DNA from: Acidobacteria bacterium bin61
GTDB taxonomy: Bacteria > Acidobacteriota > Vicinamibacteria > Marinacidobacterales > Marinacidobacteraceae
Length of the DNA stretch: 39,355 nucleotides
Direction: 5' to 3'
NCBI GenBank assembly: GCA_002238705.1
Contig: MPMW01000012.1
Coordinates: 1 to 39,355 of the forward strand
The notes beneath the pieces are model-generated. The model did no database searches and had not been told where the DNA came from. It saw only the letters and a list, made by a program, of their open reading frames with translations. A program made the translations under genes and the position numbers. This document shows, in pieces, positions 6,902 to 15,358 of this stretch (its first letter is position 1; each line of letters starts with the position of its first letter).

Positions 6902-9214
6902 CTAACGGTCGTAACCGGTCACCGGTTCGGTGCCGGGAAGGAAGGCTTCGAGAATCGTATTGGGCCCGCCGCCCGAGGGCTGCCCGCTCTCCAGATCCAC
7001 CTCTACGAGCGCCACGGTGGGCGGAGCCGGAAAACCCCGCCGCGGTGGATCGGGGCGTCCGTTCTGCATGAAGTGGACCCACGCTGGAAGCGCCACCCGG
7101 GCGCCGCTCTCACGGTCTCCCAGCGTCTCGTTCCCGTCGTTGCCGACCCACACCGCGGCGGCGATCTCGGGGTCGAAGCCGATGAACCAGGCGTCGGTGA
7201 ACTCGTTGGTGGTGCCGGTCTTGCCGGCCACCGGCCTGCCGACCTGGCGAGCGCGCACCGCCGTGCCTCGCGCCACCACCCCCTCCAGCAGGTGCGTGAT
7301 GACGTACGCCAGATCGGCCGGAATCACCGAGGCGGTCTCGGGGTAGAACCGCTCCAGTTCCCGGCCGTCGCGATCCGTGATCCTCGAAACGAAGAACGGC
7401 TCCATCCGGACGCCCTGATTGGGAAAGGCGCTGTAGGCGGACGCCATTTCCAGCAGGGTGACCCCGCTCGAGCCGAGCGTGATCGAAAGCACCGGGAGGA
7501 GTTCGCCGCGGATCCCCAGCCGGCGCGCCAGCGCCACGACGTTTTCGGGGCCGATGTCGTGGACCATGCGTACCGCCGGCACGTTGCGGGAACCCTCGAA
7601 GGCGTTCCGCATGGTGATCCAACCGCGGTGTTCGCCGTCGTAGTTCCGGGGTTCGTAGGGCTTGTCGCTGACCGGATCGATCCAGGTGAACGGCTCGCCC
7701 AGCAGGAGGGAGGTCGGCGCGAGCCGCCCGGTTGCGAGCGCCGCTCCGTAGGCGAAGGGTTTGAACGACGACCCCGGCTGCCGGCGCGCCTGGATGGCCC
7801 GGTTGAACTCGCTGCGCTCGAAGTCGAATCCGCCGACCACGGCGCGGATGGCCCCGGTTTCGATATCGAGGGCCAGGAAGGCCCCTTCGGTCAGTGGCTC
7901 CTGGTCCAGCGCCACCAGGAGGGGCTCGTCCAGGTTGAGCTGACCCTCGGAGCCGTCCTCCTCCTCGGGGCCGGGCTCGTTGGCCAGGATCCGAAACTCG
8001 CCGACATCCCCGACCCGAAACAGGTCCTCGCTGGTCCGCAGCGTCCAGTTCAGCCTCGACGGATCCACCCGGGCGCGGTGGTCCGCAATCCGGATCTCCG
8101 GCTCCGGCCCCGCGGCGGTGACCACCCCGCCGACCACCGAGCCGATGGCGAGGGGAGCGCTCCAGGAATCATCCTCGTATTCCGCCGGTTCCATGCCTTC
8201 GTCGAGGACGTTCCTCGAGAACCCCCGGAACCCCCGCCGCTTGTCGTGGGCGCGGAGCGCCATCTCCACGGACTCGGCGGCGGTTCGCTGCATGGGGCTG
8301 TCCAGCGTCGTGTAGACGCGCAGGCCTCCCCGATAGGTCCGGGAGTCTCCGTACTGGTCCCGCAGGTAGCCGCGCACCATTTCCATGAAGTGGGGAGCGA
8401 AACGGTCCCGGCCGCGGGAGCGCAGCCGGATCGGCGCGTTCCGCGCCGCTTCGGCTTCCTCGGGCGAGAGGAACTCCTCCGCAACCATCCGCTCGAGCAC
8501 CACATCGCGCCGGCGCTGGGCCGCCTCCAGGCTCCGGAAGGGATTGAAGCGGGCCGGATTGGGAGCGACTCCCACGAGCATCGCGGCTTCTCCGACCGAG
8601 AGTTCGGTGGTCCCCTTGCCCATATAGAACTGGGCCGCCGCCTCGATCCCCTGGTTGTTGTATCCGAGGTGGACCTGGTTCGCGTAGAAGGTCAGGATCT
8701 CTTCCTTGCGGTAAGCGCGTTCGATGCGGAAGGCCGTAATCGCCTCCTTGATCTTGCGTTCCAGAGTCTCCTCCCGGTTCAGGAAGAGTTCGCGCGCGAC
8801 CTGCTGGGTGATGGTGCTGGCGCCGGAGACGATGCGCCCCGCCCGGTAGTTGTCCCAAATCGCCCGCGCGATACCGATGGGATCGAAACCGAAGTGGCGC
8901 CAGAAACGCTGGTCCTCCGAAGCCACCAGAGCGTCCCGAAGGTGCTGCGGAAGGTCTCCGTACTCCACCTCGGTCCGGCGTTCGACGGCGAACTGGCCGA
9001 TTTCGGCGCCGTGGCGGTCATACACGATGGTGGTGGCGGTGCCCTCGTAGCCTTCGAGTTCCTCGATGAGCGGAATGTCGCTCTGGTAGGCCGCGAGCAA
9101 CCCGAGCATGGCGCCGGCAACCGCGGTCGCGCCGAACAGGAAGACCACGATCAGGATTCGCGCGAACCGGCGGCCCGCCGCCGGCCGGCGCGGAGCTGCT
9201 GGGGAACGGGGCAC
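6902..9214 (-). CDS. Class A penicillin-binding protein (PBP1A type)
   Basis: A 770-residue bifunctional peptidoglycan synthase: the glycosyltransferase domain polymerises lipid II and the transpeptidase domain cross-links stem peptides, in the periplasm at the inner membrane. A short basic N-terminus and one transmembrane helix (about 19-42) precede the GT51 domain with ASEDQRFWRHFGFD (catalytic Glu100) and STITQQ (133-138). An inserted PBP1A-type outer region, rich in acidic residues near 415-430, separates the domains. The transpeptidase has SSFK (482-485, Ser482 nucleophile), SRN (542-544) and KTGTT (665-669). The start is a GTG at 9214 directly abutting the TGA of the upstream epimerase gene (9215-9217), indicating translational coupling. 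Confidence 0.95.
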   Translation of the reverse strand: MPRSPAAPRRPAAGRRFARILIVVFLFGATAVAGAMLGLLAAYQSDIPLIEELEGYEGTATTIVYDRHGAEIGQFAVERRTEVEYGDLPQHLRDALVASEDQRFWRHFGFDPIGIARAIWDNYRAGRIVSGASTITQQVARELFLNREETLERKIKEAITAFRIERAYRKEEILTFYANQVHLGYNNQGIEAAAQFYMGKGTTELSVGEAAMLVGVAPNPARFNPFRSLEAAQRRRDVVLERMVAEEFLSPEEAEAARNAPIRLRSRGRDRFAPHFMEMVRGYLRDQYGDSRTYRGGLRVYTTLDSPMQRTAAESVEMALRAHDKRRGFRGFSRNVLDEGMEPAEYEDDSWSAPLAIGSVVGGVVTAAGPEPEIRIADHRARVDPSRLNWTLRTSEDLFRVGDVGEFRILANEPGPEEEDGSEGQLNLDEPLLVALDQEPLTEGAFLALDIETGAIRAVVGGFDFERSEFNRAIQARRQPGSSFKPFAYGAALATGRLAPTSLLLGEPFTWIDPVSDKPYEPRNYDGEHRGWITMRNAFEGSRNVPAVRMVHDIGPENVVALARRLGIRGELLPVLSITLGSSGVTLLEMASAYSAFPNQGVRMEPFFVSRITDRDGRELERFYPETASVIPADLAYVITHLLEGVVARGTAVRARQVGRPVAGKTGTTNEFTDAWFIGFDPEIAAAVWVGNDGNETLGDRESGARVALPAWVHFMQNGRPDPPRRGFPAPPTVALVEVDLESGQPSGGGPNTILEAFLPGTEPVTGYDR

Positions 9215-10141
9215 TCAGTTCCCCACCAGGTCCATCAGCGCCGGCCCGATCTCGGGGCGCTGGAAGTGGAAACCGGAGGCGAGCAGCCGGCGGGGCACGA
9301 CCCGCTGACCGGAAAGCAGCAAGGCGTCAGCCATCTCGCCGAAGGCGAGGCGCATGCCGAATCCGGGAACCGGAAAGATGGTCGGTCTCCGGAGGGCCTT
9401 GCCGAGGGCTCGGGTGAAGTCCGCGTTGGTGACCGGGTTCGGCGCCGTCAGGTTGTAGACCGGATCGAGCGATCCGGCAGGCGCCTCCAGGAGGTGCGTC
9501 ATCGCGGCGGTCACGTCGGCGAGGTGGATCCAGGGCATCCACTGCCGTCCGCTGCCGAGCCTGCCGCCCACCCCCATCCGGAACGGAGGCAGCATCGTGG
9601 CGAGCGCTCCTCCTCGCGGCGAGAGCACCACGCCGATCCGCAGCGAGGCGGTTTCGATCCCTGCCTGCCGGGCGCCGCCGACGGCGTCTTCCCATTCCGT
9701 ACAGATCTCGGCAAGGAAGTCGTCCCCCGGAGGGGCGCCCTCATCGAGTTCCTCGTCCCCGCGCGGCCCGTAGTACCCCACCGCAGAAGCCGCGAGCAGG
9801 CGCGCCGGCCGCTTGCGGGCGGCGCCGAGGGCCGCGACCAGCGTGTTGGTGCCTCCGACCCGGCTTCCCCGGATGGCCCGCTTGCGGGTCGTCGTCCAGC
9901 GCTTCCCGACCGGTTCGCCGGCAAGATGGACGAGCGCGTCCAGGTCTTCGAGCACGCCGACCAGGCCGGCGTCCGTTCCGTCGCCACCGGGATTCCACTC
10001 GGCCGAGCGCACTCCGGCCGGCAACCCGCCCGGCACGCCGCGGCGCCGGGTCAGCGCCACGACTTGATGGCCGCGCCCGGCCAGTTCCGAAGCAAGAGCC
10101 CCGCCGATCAGGCCGGTCGCTCCGGTGATTCCAACTCGCAT
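9215..10141 (-). CDS. TIGR01777-family NAD(P)-dependent epimerase (SDR39U1/YfcH-like)
   Basis: A 308-residue extended short-chain dehydrogenase with a two-part structure. The N-terminal Rossmann fold carries the glycine motif GATGLIGGALASEL (residues 6-19). It is followed by LVHLAGEPVGKRWTTTRKRAI, a signature of the TIGR01777/SDR39U1 group, and by the active-site region SAVGYYGPRG with the YYG tyrosine. Near the C-terminus is the family's DUF1731 domain (NPVTNADFTRALGKALRRP and the PRRLLASGFHFQRPEI segment). The physiological substrate of this widespread family is not established. It is the first gene of a minus-strand unit continuing into the PBP with no gap. It diverges from the S9 peptidase gene across a 106-base intergenic region. 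Confidence 0.9.
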   Translation of the reverse strand: MRVGITGATGLIGGALASELAGRGHQVVALTRRRGVPGGLPAGVRSAEWNPGGDGTDAGLVGVLEDLDALVHLAGEPVGKRWTTTRKRAIRGSRVGGTNTLVAALGAARKRPARLLAASAVGYYGPRGDEELDEGAPPGDDFLAEICTEWEDAVGGARQAGIETASLRIGVVLSPRGGALATMLPPFRMGVGGRLGSGRQWMPWIHLADVTAAMTHLLEAPAGSLDPVYNLTAPNPVTNADFTRALGKALRRPTIFPVPGFGMRLAFGEMADALLLSGQRVVPRRLLASGFHFQRPEIGPALMDLVGN

Positions 10142-10188
10142 CCGCAGTGGGATCGCATTCTAGCCTGCGTTCCACGGCCGGCAGGCGG

Positions 10189-10217
10189 TTGAAGCCGGGC
10201 CACGCCGGACGGACAAT
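10189..10217 (+). promoter_or_regulatory. Candidate promoter for the first S9 peptidase gene
   Basis: TTGAAG (10189-10194) and GACAAT (10212-10217) are separated by 17 bases in the divergent intergenic region, placing transcription start about 25 bases before the Shine-Dalgarno sequence GGGAGG (10236-10241). The match to sigma70 consensus is only partial, and GC-rich phyla often use looser promoters. Confidence 0.3.
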
Positions 10218-10247
10218 GGGACAATGTCTGGTTCCGGGAGGTTCTCC

Positions 10248-12308
10248 ATGCCCCGTCTTCGTTTTCTCTTCGTTCTTTCCTGCGGTCTGTTGGCCGCGGC
10301 GCTCGCTTCCGGACAGGAAAAGCGTCCCATGACGATCGTCGAGTTGATCGACGTTCCGTCGGTGGGCAGTCCGCGCCTGTCCCCTGACGGCAGCCAGATC
10401 CTCTACACCCGGACCGATACGGACTGGGACAAGAACGGCCGGACCACCCACATCTGGCGCATCGCCGCCGATGGCGCCGGTGAGGTGCAGCTCACGAACG
10501 GTGAGGACGGAGAATCCAGTCCTCGCTGGTCGCCTGACGGTACCCGCGTCGCCTTTCTCGCGAAGCGCGGCGAGAACGAGCACACCCAGATCCATGTGAT
10601 GCGGAACCGGGGAGGGGAAGCCTCTCCGCTCACCAACCACGACAGTTCGGTGGGGTCGTTCCAGTTCTCGCCCGACGGCAAGCACATCTTCTTCGTTGCT
10701 TCCGACCCGAAGAGCGCGGAGGAGAAGAAAAAGGACAAACTCAAGGACGACGTCTTCGCCTTCGACGAGGACTACAAGCAGCGCCACCTCTTCCGGGTGG
10801 CCACTGATGGCGACGGATCGCAGCAGGCCGAACGGCTCACCGAGGGTGACTACTCGGTGATCGGGTTCCGGCTCTCCGATGACGGTATGCGCATCGCGCA
10901 CCACCGGTCCGTCAGCCCGCTGGTGGACAACCGGGACGAGGGCGAGGTCTGGCTCATGGACGCGGACGGTGGGAACGCGTTGCAGTTGACCGACAACACG
11001 GTGAGCGAGTTCGGCGCCCAGTTGTCTCCGGACGGCGCCCACGTGATGTTCCTTTCGGACTCGAGCGCTGATTTCGAGACCTACTTCAACGACAACATCT
11101 TCGTGCTCCCGGCCGCCGGAGGCGCGCATCGGGTGCTGTACGAGGACATGCCGCACGAGGTGAACAGCGCGCGCTGGGCGCCCGACGGCTCGATCTACTT
11201 CACGGCGAACACCGGAGTCCGCACCGAACTCTTCCACGGCGCGCTGGACGACGACGCGCCGAAAGCGCTCACCGCCGGCGACCACTCGCTCACCGGGTGG
11301 AACTTCTCCGCGGCCGCCGGTAAGCACGTGTTCGGGATCAGCAACCGCGAGAACAACGGCGATCTGCACCTGTTGCCCGCGGACGGCGGGGATCCGGTGA
11401 AGGTCACGAGCGTCTTCGACTACCTCGCGGAGACCTTCGAGTTACCGGTCCAGGAGGCGATCCGCTGGACAGGCGACGACGGTGCGGAAGTGGAGGGGCT
11501 TCTCTACTACCCGCTCGACTACCAGGAGGGTGAGCGGTATCCGCTCGTCGTCCAGACCCACGGCGGGCCGGCGGCTTCCGACAAGTTCGGTTTCGGCCGC
11601 TGGAGCAGCTACGTGCAGGTGCTGACCGCGCGCGGCTGGGCGGTCTTCAAGCCCAACTACCGGGGGAGCACCGGATACGGCGACGAGGTCCTCCGGGACA
11701 TGGTGGGGCACTACTACCGCCAGTCGCACCTCGACGTGATGACGGGCGTGGACCACCTGATCGAACTCGGGATCGTGGACGGCGACCGGATGGCCAAGAT
11801 GGGTTGGAGCGGCGGCGGCCACATGACGAACAAGATCATCACCCACACCGACCGCTTCAAGGCGGCGGCGTCGGGAGCCGGCGCGGTGAACTGGATCTCG
11901 ATGTACGGGACGAGCGACGTGCGCATCTACCGGACTCCGTGGTTCGGGGGGACCCCGTGGCAGGAGGACGCGCCGATCGACACCTACTGGGGACACTCGC
12001 CGCTGAAGGACATCTACAAGGCGACCACGCCGACGATCGTGCTCGTTGGCGAGAACGATGTCCGGGTCCCGCCCGAACAGTCGGTCGAGCTCTATCGGGC
12101 GCTCAAGTCGAACGGGGTGGATACCCATCTCTACATCGCACCCAGGGAACCGCATGGCTGGCGAGAACTCCGCCACGAACTCTTCAAGGTGAACGTGGAG
12201 ATCGACTGGTTCGAGCGCCACGTTCACGGCATCGAGTACGAGTGGGAAACCGCTCCCGGCGATGACGAGGAGGACATGGCGGCCACCACCGACGAAGAAA
12301 GCCCTTGA
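10248..12308 (+). CDS. Secreted S9-family peptidase (acylaminoacyl-peptidase/DPP type), copy 1
   Basis: A 686-residue serine peptidase. The start at 10248 is preferred to the upstream 10224 because GGGAGG lies 6 bases before it and a signal peptide follows directly (LRFLFVLSCGLLAAALASGQ). Residues 30-380 contain a seven-bladed-type propeller with PD40-like repeats (RLSPDG, RWSPDG, FSPDG, QLSPDG, RWAPDG). The alpha/beta-hydrolase domain carries Ser521 in GWSGGG, Asp604 in GENDVRVP and His636 in EPHG. Members remove N-terminal dipeptides or acyl-amino acids from short peptides, here probably in the periplasm. The next gene is its full-length duplicate. Confidence 0.92.
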   Translation: MPRLRFLFVLSCGLLAAALASGQEKRPMTIVELIDVPSVGSPRLSPDGSQILYTRTDTDWDKNGRTTHIWRIAADGAGEVQLTNGEDGESSPRWSPDGTRVAFLAKRGENEHTQIHVMRNRGGEASPLTNHDSSVGSFQFSPDGKHIFFVASDPKSAEEKKKDKLKDDVFAFDEDYKQRHLFRVATDGDGSQQAERLTEGDYSVIGFRLSDDGMRIAHHRSVSPLVDNRDEGEVWLMDADGGNALQLTDNTVSEFGAQLSPDGAHVMFLSDSSADFETYFNDNIFVLPAAGGAHRVLYEDMPHEVNSARWAPDGSIYFTANTGVRTELFHGALDDDAPKALTAGDHSLTGWNFSAAAGKHVFGISNRENNGDLHLLPADGGDPVKVTSVFDYLAETFELPVQEAIRWTGDDGAEVEGLLYYPLDYQEGERYPLVVQTHGGPAASDKFGFGRWSSYVQVLTARGWAVFKPNYRGSTGYGDEVLRDMVGHYYRQSHLDVMTGVDHLIELGIVDGDRMAKMGWSGGGHMTNKIITHTDRFKAAASGAGAVNWISMYGTSDVRIYRTPWFGGTPWQEDAPIDTYWGHSPLKDIYKATTPTIVLVGENDVRVPPEQSVELYRALKSNGVDTHLYIAPREPHGWRELRHELFKVNVEIDWFERHVHGIEYEWETAPGDDEEDMAATTDEESP

Positions 12309-12324
12309 CCGGGTCCGCCCCGGA

Positions 12325-12349
12325 GGAGTCCCGTCGATGACGGGACTCC
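12325..12349. terminator. Hairpin after the first S9 gene, possible terminator
   Basis: GGAGTCCCGTC (12325-12335), a GAT loop and GACGGGACTCC (12339-12349) form a perfect 11-bp stem 17 bases after the stop of copy 1. No T run follows, so it may be an mRNA 3'-end stabiliser or a partial terminator. A second inverted repeat, CCGGTGGT/ACCACCGG (12372-12379 and 12417-12424), lies in the same 152-base gap. Confidence 0.5.
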
Positions 12350-12460
12350 GGCGGTTCCGGGCGGGGTGCGGCCGGTGGTGACTACGGCCCGGATCGAAGG
12401 TCCACCACAACTGGTGACCACCGGCAATCGGCGGAGAGAATCCGCCGGAGGAGGAGCCTC

Positions 12461-14536
12461 ATGACGAAGCCCCGTTTCACTTGCTTCCGCACTGCCGCGG
12501 TCCTGTTCGCACTCGCTGCCTTCGCTGCGGGTGGTTGGGCGCAGGAAAAGCGTCCCATGACCATCGTCGAACTGATCGACATTCCCTCGGTAGGGAGTCC
12601 GCGACTGTCCCCGGACGGGACCGAGTTGCTCTACACGCGCTCCGACACCGACTGGAAGAAGAACGGCCGGACCACCCACATCTACCGGATCGGTACCGAC
12701 GGCAGCGGCGATGTCCGGCTGACGAACGGCGAACACGGGGAGTCGAGCCCGCGCTGGTCGCCGGACGGGGCGTGGGTGACCTTTCTGGCCCGCCGGGGAG
12801 AGAGTCCGTTCCAGCAGATCCATCGGATGTCGAACCGGGGAGGGGAAGCCTCGCCCCTCACACAGCACGAAAGCTCGGTGCAGTCCTACGCCTTTTCGCC
12901 GGACGGAGAGCACATCTACTTCATCGCGCCGGACCCCAAGTCCGCGGAGGAAAAGCGGAAGGACGACCTCCGGGACGATTTCTTCGCCTTCGATGAGGAC
13001 TACAAGCAGCGGCACCTGTTCCGGGTCTCGACTGCGGGCGACGGCCCGCGCGACGCCGAACGGATCACCCGGGGCGACTTCTCGATCCTGGAGTTCCGGC
13101 TCTCGCCCGACGGGCAGCGCATTGCGCACTCCAGATCCCTTTCTCCCCTCCTCGACAACCGGGACGAGGGTGAGGTCTGGATCATGGACGCTGACGGCGG
13201 GAACGCCCTCCGGTTGACCGACAACACGGTGGGTGAGAGCGGCGCCCAGCTCTCGCCGGACGGTTCCCAGGTTCTGTTCGTTTCGGCGTCGAGTTCAGAA
13301 TTCGAGACGTACTTCAACAGGAATGTCTTCGTCGTGCCTGCAGCCGGCGGACCACACCGGGTTCTGTTCGAGGACTGGCCGTACGAGGCGAACGGAGCGA
13401 CCTGGGCCCCGGACGGCTCGATCTACTTCATTGGCAACACCGGCGTCCGCAGCCAGATCTTCCATGGGGAACTGGACGGCGCCGAGCCTACGCCGCTCAC
13501 GGCGGGTGACCACACCATCGTGGGATGGAACTTCGCCCCGGCAGCGGATCAGCACGTCTTCGGGATCAGCAATCGCGAGAACAACGGCGACATACACCTC
13601 TTGCCGACCGCTGGTGGCGATCCGGTAAAGGTGACGAGGGTCTTCGACTACCTCGGCGAGGCCTTCGAGCTTCCGGTCCAGGAAGCGGTGCGCTGGAACG
13701 GCGAAGACGGCGTCGAGGTCGAGGGCCTGCTGTTTTACCCCCTCGACTATCAGGATGGACAGCGGTACCCGCTGGTGGTGCAGACCCACGGCGGGCCCAG
13801 GTCATCCGACAAGTTCTCATTCGGCCGCTGGAGCAACTACGTCCAGGTCCTGACCGCGCGCGGTTACGCCGTCTTCAAGCCCAACTACCGGGGCAGCACC
13901 GGCTACGGCGACGATTTCCTTCGGGACATGGTGGGCCACTACTTCAACCAGGCGCACCTCGACGTTATGGCCGGCGTGGACCACCTGATCGAGCGCGGGA
14001 TCGCCGACGGCGACCGCATGGCCAAGATGGGCTGGAGCGCGGGGGGCCACATGACCAACAAGATCATCACCCACACCGGCCGCTTCAAGGCCGCGTCCTC
14101 GGGCGCCGGGGCAGTGAACTGGATCTCGATGTACGGGCAGAGCGACGTGCGGTTTCCCCGCACTCCCTGGTTCGGGGGAACCCCTTGGCAGGAGGATGCC
14201 CCCATCGACGTTTACTGGGAAAACTCGCCGCTGATGGACATCTACAAGGTCACCACGCCCACGATCGTGATCGTCGGCGAGAACGACGTGCGCGTGCCGA
14301 TGCCGCAGTCGGTCGAGCTTTACCGGGCGCTGCGGACCAACGGGGTGGACACCCACCTCTACATCGCGCCGCGGGAGCCGCACGGCCTCCGGGAACTGCG
14401 CCACCAGCTCTTCAAGGTGAACGTGGAGCTCGAGTGGTTCGAGCGCCATGTCCGGGGGATCGAATACGAGTGGGAAACGGCCCCCGGTGAGGGAGAGGGC
14501 AAGGAGACGGCCGCCACCGACGGCCAGAATCCATAG
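12461..14536 (+). CDS. Secreted S9-family peptidase, tandem duplicate (copy 2)
   Basis: A 691-residue paralogue of the preceding gene. From the shared QEKRPMTIVELID segment onward, the two proteins have the same length to the C-terminus and align without visible gaps at every motif I checked, so this is a true tandem duplication. The signal peptide (TAAVLFALAAFAAGGWAQ) differs in sequence but not in role. The catalytic triad is Ser526 in GWSAGG, Asp609 in GENDVRVP and His641 in EPHG. Copy 2 has GWSAGG where copy 1 has GWSGGG. The ATG at 12461 has a strong Shine-Dalgarno GGAGGAGGA. Divergence in the propeller face and C-terminal tail (acidic in copy 1, EGEGKE-rich here) suggests different substrate preference, which is inference. 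Confidence 0.92.
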   Translation: MTKPRFTCFRTAAVLFALAAFAAGGWAQEKRPMTIVELIDIPSVGSPRLSPDGTELLYTRSDTDWKKNGRTTHIYRIGTDGSGDVRLTNGEHGESSPRWSPDGAWVTFLARRGESPFQQIHRMSNRGGEASPLTQHESSVQSYAFSPDGEHIYFIAPDPKSAEEKRKDDLRDDFFAFDEDYKQRHLFRVSTAGDGPRDAERITRGDFSILEFRLSPDGQRIAHSRSLSPLLDNRDEGEVWIMDADGGNALRLTDNTVGESGAQLSPDGSQVLFVSASSSEFETYFNRNVFVVPAAGGPHRVLFEDWPYEANGATWAPDGSIYFIGNTGVRSQIFHGELDGAEPTPLTAGDHTIVGWNFAPAADQHVFGISNRENNGDIHLLPTAGGDPVKVTRVFDYLGEAFELPVQEAVRWNGEDGVEVEGLLFYPLDYQDGQRYPLVVQTHGGPRSSDKFSFGRWSNYVQVLTARGYAVFKPNYRGSTGYGDDFLRDMVGHYFNQAHLDVMAGVDHLIERGIADGDRMAKMGWSAGGHMTNKIITHTGRFKAASSGAGAVNWISMYGQSDVRFPRTPWFGGTPWQEDAPIDVYWENSPLMDIYKVTTPTIVIVGENDVRVPMPQSVELYRALRTNGVDTHLYIAPREPHGLRELRHQLFKVNVELEWFERHVRGIEYEWETAPGEGEGKETAATDGQNP

Positions 14537-14563
14537 TCCGGGGAACCGGGGCCCGCCGGAGAC

Positions 14564-15292
14564 ATGTGCGGACGCTTTACCCAGTCGTGTTCCTGGGAGG
14601 AGACCGCCGAGCTCTTCGGTCTGGAGGAGATTCCCGACGACCTGCCTCCGCGCTACAACGTGGCGCCGACCCAGCTCGCCGCGGTGGTGCGGAACGAAGG
14701 CGGCCGCCGGCTCCGGATGCTTCGCTGGGGGCTGATCCCGAGCGGCGCCCCCGACCCCTCGATCGGGAACCGTCTCATCAACGCGCGCGCCGAGACCGCC
14801 GGTGTCCGGCCTTCATTCCGGAATGCCTTCCGCGCCAGGAGATGCCTCGTTCCGGTGGACGGTTTCTTCGAGTGGGAACGCCTGGGGCGGCGCCGGCAGC
14901 CGTGGCTCTTCCGTATGCGCGAACGGTCTCCCTTTGCGCTCGCCGGCCTCTACGAGCGTTGGCGGGCACCACTGGGGATTGCGGTTCCCCGGGCACTGCA
15001 CGTGGGACCATCGGACATCGTCGAGACCTTCACGATCCTCACGACGGACGCCAACGAGGTCGTGGTGCCGGTCCATGAACGCATGCCCGTGATCCTGCAT
15101 CCCTCGGCCTGCGATGGGTGGCTCGCGGGGGAAGACGTCCCGCTCGAGCCCTTCCCGCCCGACGCGATGGAGGCCTTCCGGGTCAGTCCCCTGGTGAACA
15201 GCCCCACCAACGACGACCGGCGATGCATCCAGCCGCTCGCGAACGCGGTCGAGCGGGGACCGCCGAGCCTCTTCGGCGCGCTGACGGGCTGA
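14564..15292 (+). CDS. SRAP-domain protein (HMCES/YedK), abasic-site DNA-protein crosslinker
   Basis: A 242-residue SOS-response-associated peptidase. The initiator methionine is followed by Cys2 (MCGRF), which after removal of Met forms a thiazolidine crosslink with abasic sites in single-stranded DNA. Other conserved positions are present: the Asn of RYNVAPTQ, Asn73 in INARAET, Glu103 in GFFEW and His171 in VHERMP. Length and motif order are typical. The protein shields abasic sites at stalled forks, in the cytosol. The short gap (27 bases) after the S9 pair may mean read-through transcription, but functions differ. It is followed convergently by the AlbA_2/ParA cassette, so this corner of the window has several DNA-transaction genes. 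Confidence 0.94.
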   Translation: MCGRFTQSCSWEETAELFGLEEIPDDLPPRYNVAPTQLAAVVRNEGGRRLRMLRWGLIPSGAPDPSIGNRLINARAETAGVRPSFRNAFRARRCLVPVDGFFEWERLGRRRQPWLFRMRERSPFALAGLYERWRAPLGIAVPRALHVGPSDIVETFTILTTDANEVVVPVHERMPVILHPSACDGWLAGEDVPLEPFPPDAMEAFRVSPLVNSPTNDDRRCIQPLANAVERGPPSLFGALTG

Positions 15293-15310
15293 AGTCGGTG
15301 CTGCCAAACA

Positions 15311-15341
15311 CATCGGTCGGCGGGAAGGACAAGTGCCGATG
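15311..15341. terminator. Weak inverted repeat between convergent SRAP and ParA genes
   Basis: CATCGG (15311-15316) and CCGATG (15336-15341) could pair across 19 bases in the 66-base convergent gap. The stem is only 6 bp and lacks a T tract, so a bidirectional terminator role is possible but unproven. Confidence 0.25.
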
Positions 15342-15358
15342 CCCGAGACTTCGTCGCC

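Noticed and set aside
6152-10192. Very long open frame (1346 codons) on the plus strand
   Set aside because: It lies opposite the epimerase, PBP and lemA genes, which have clear motifs. Its translation is Arg/Gly/Pro/His-rich without any domain, typical of antisense frames in GC-rich DNA.
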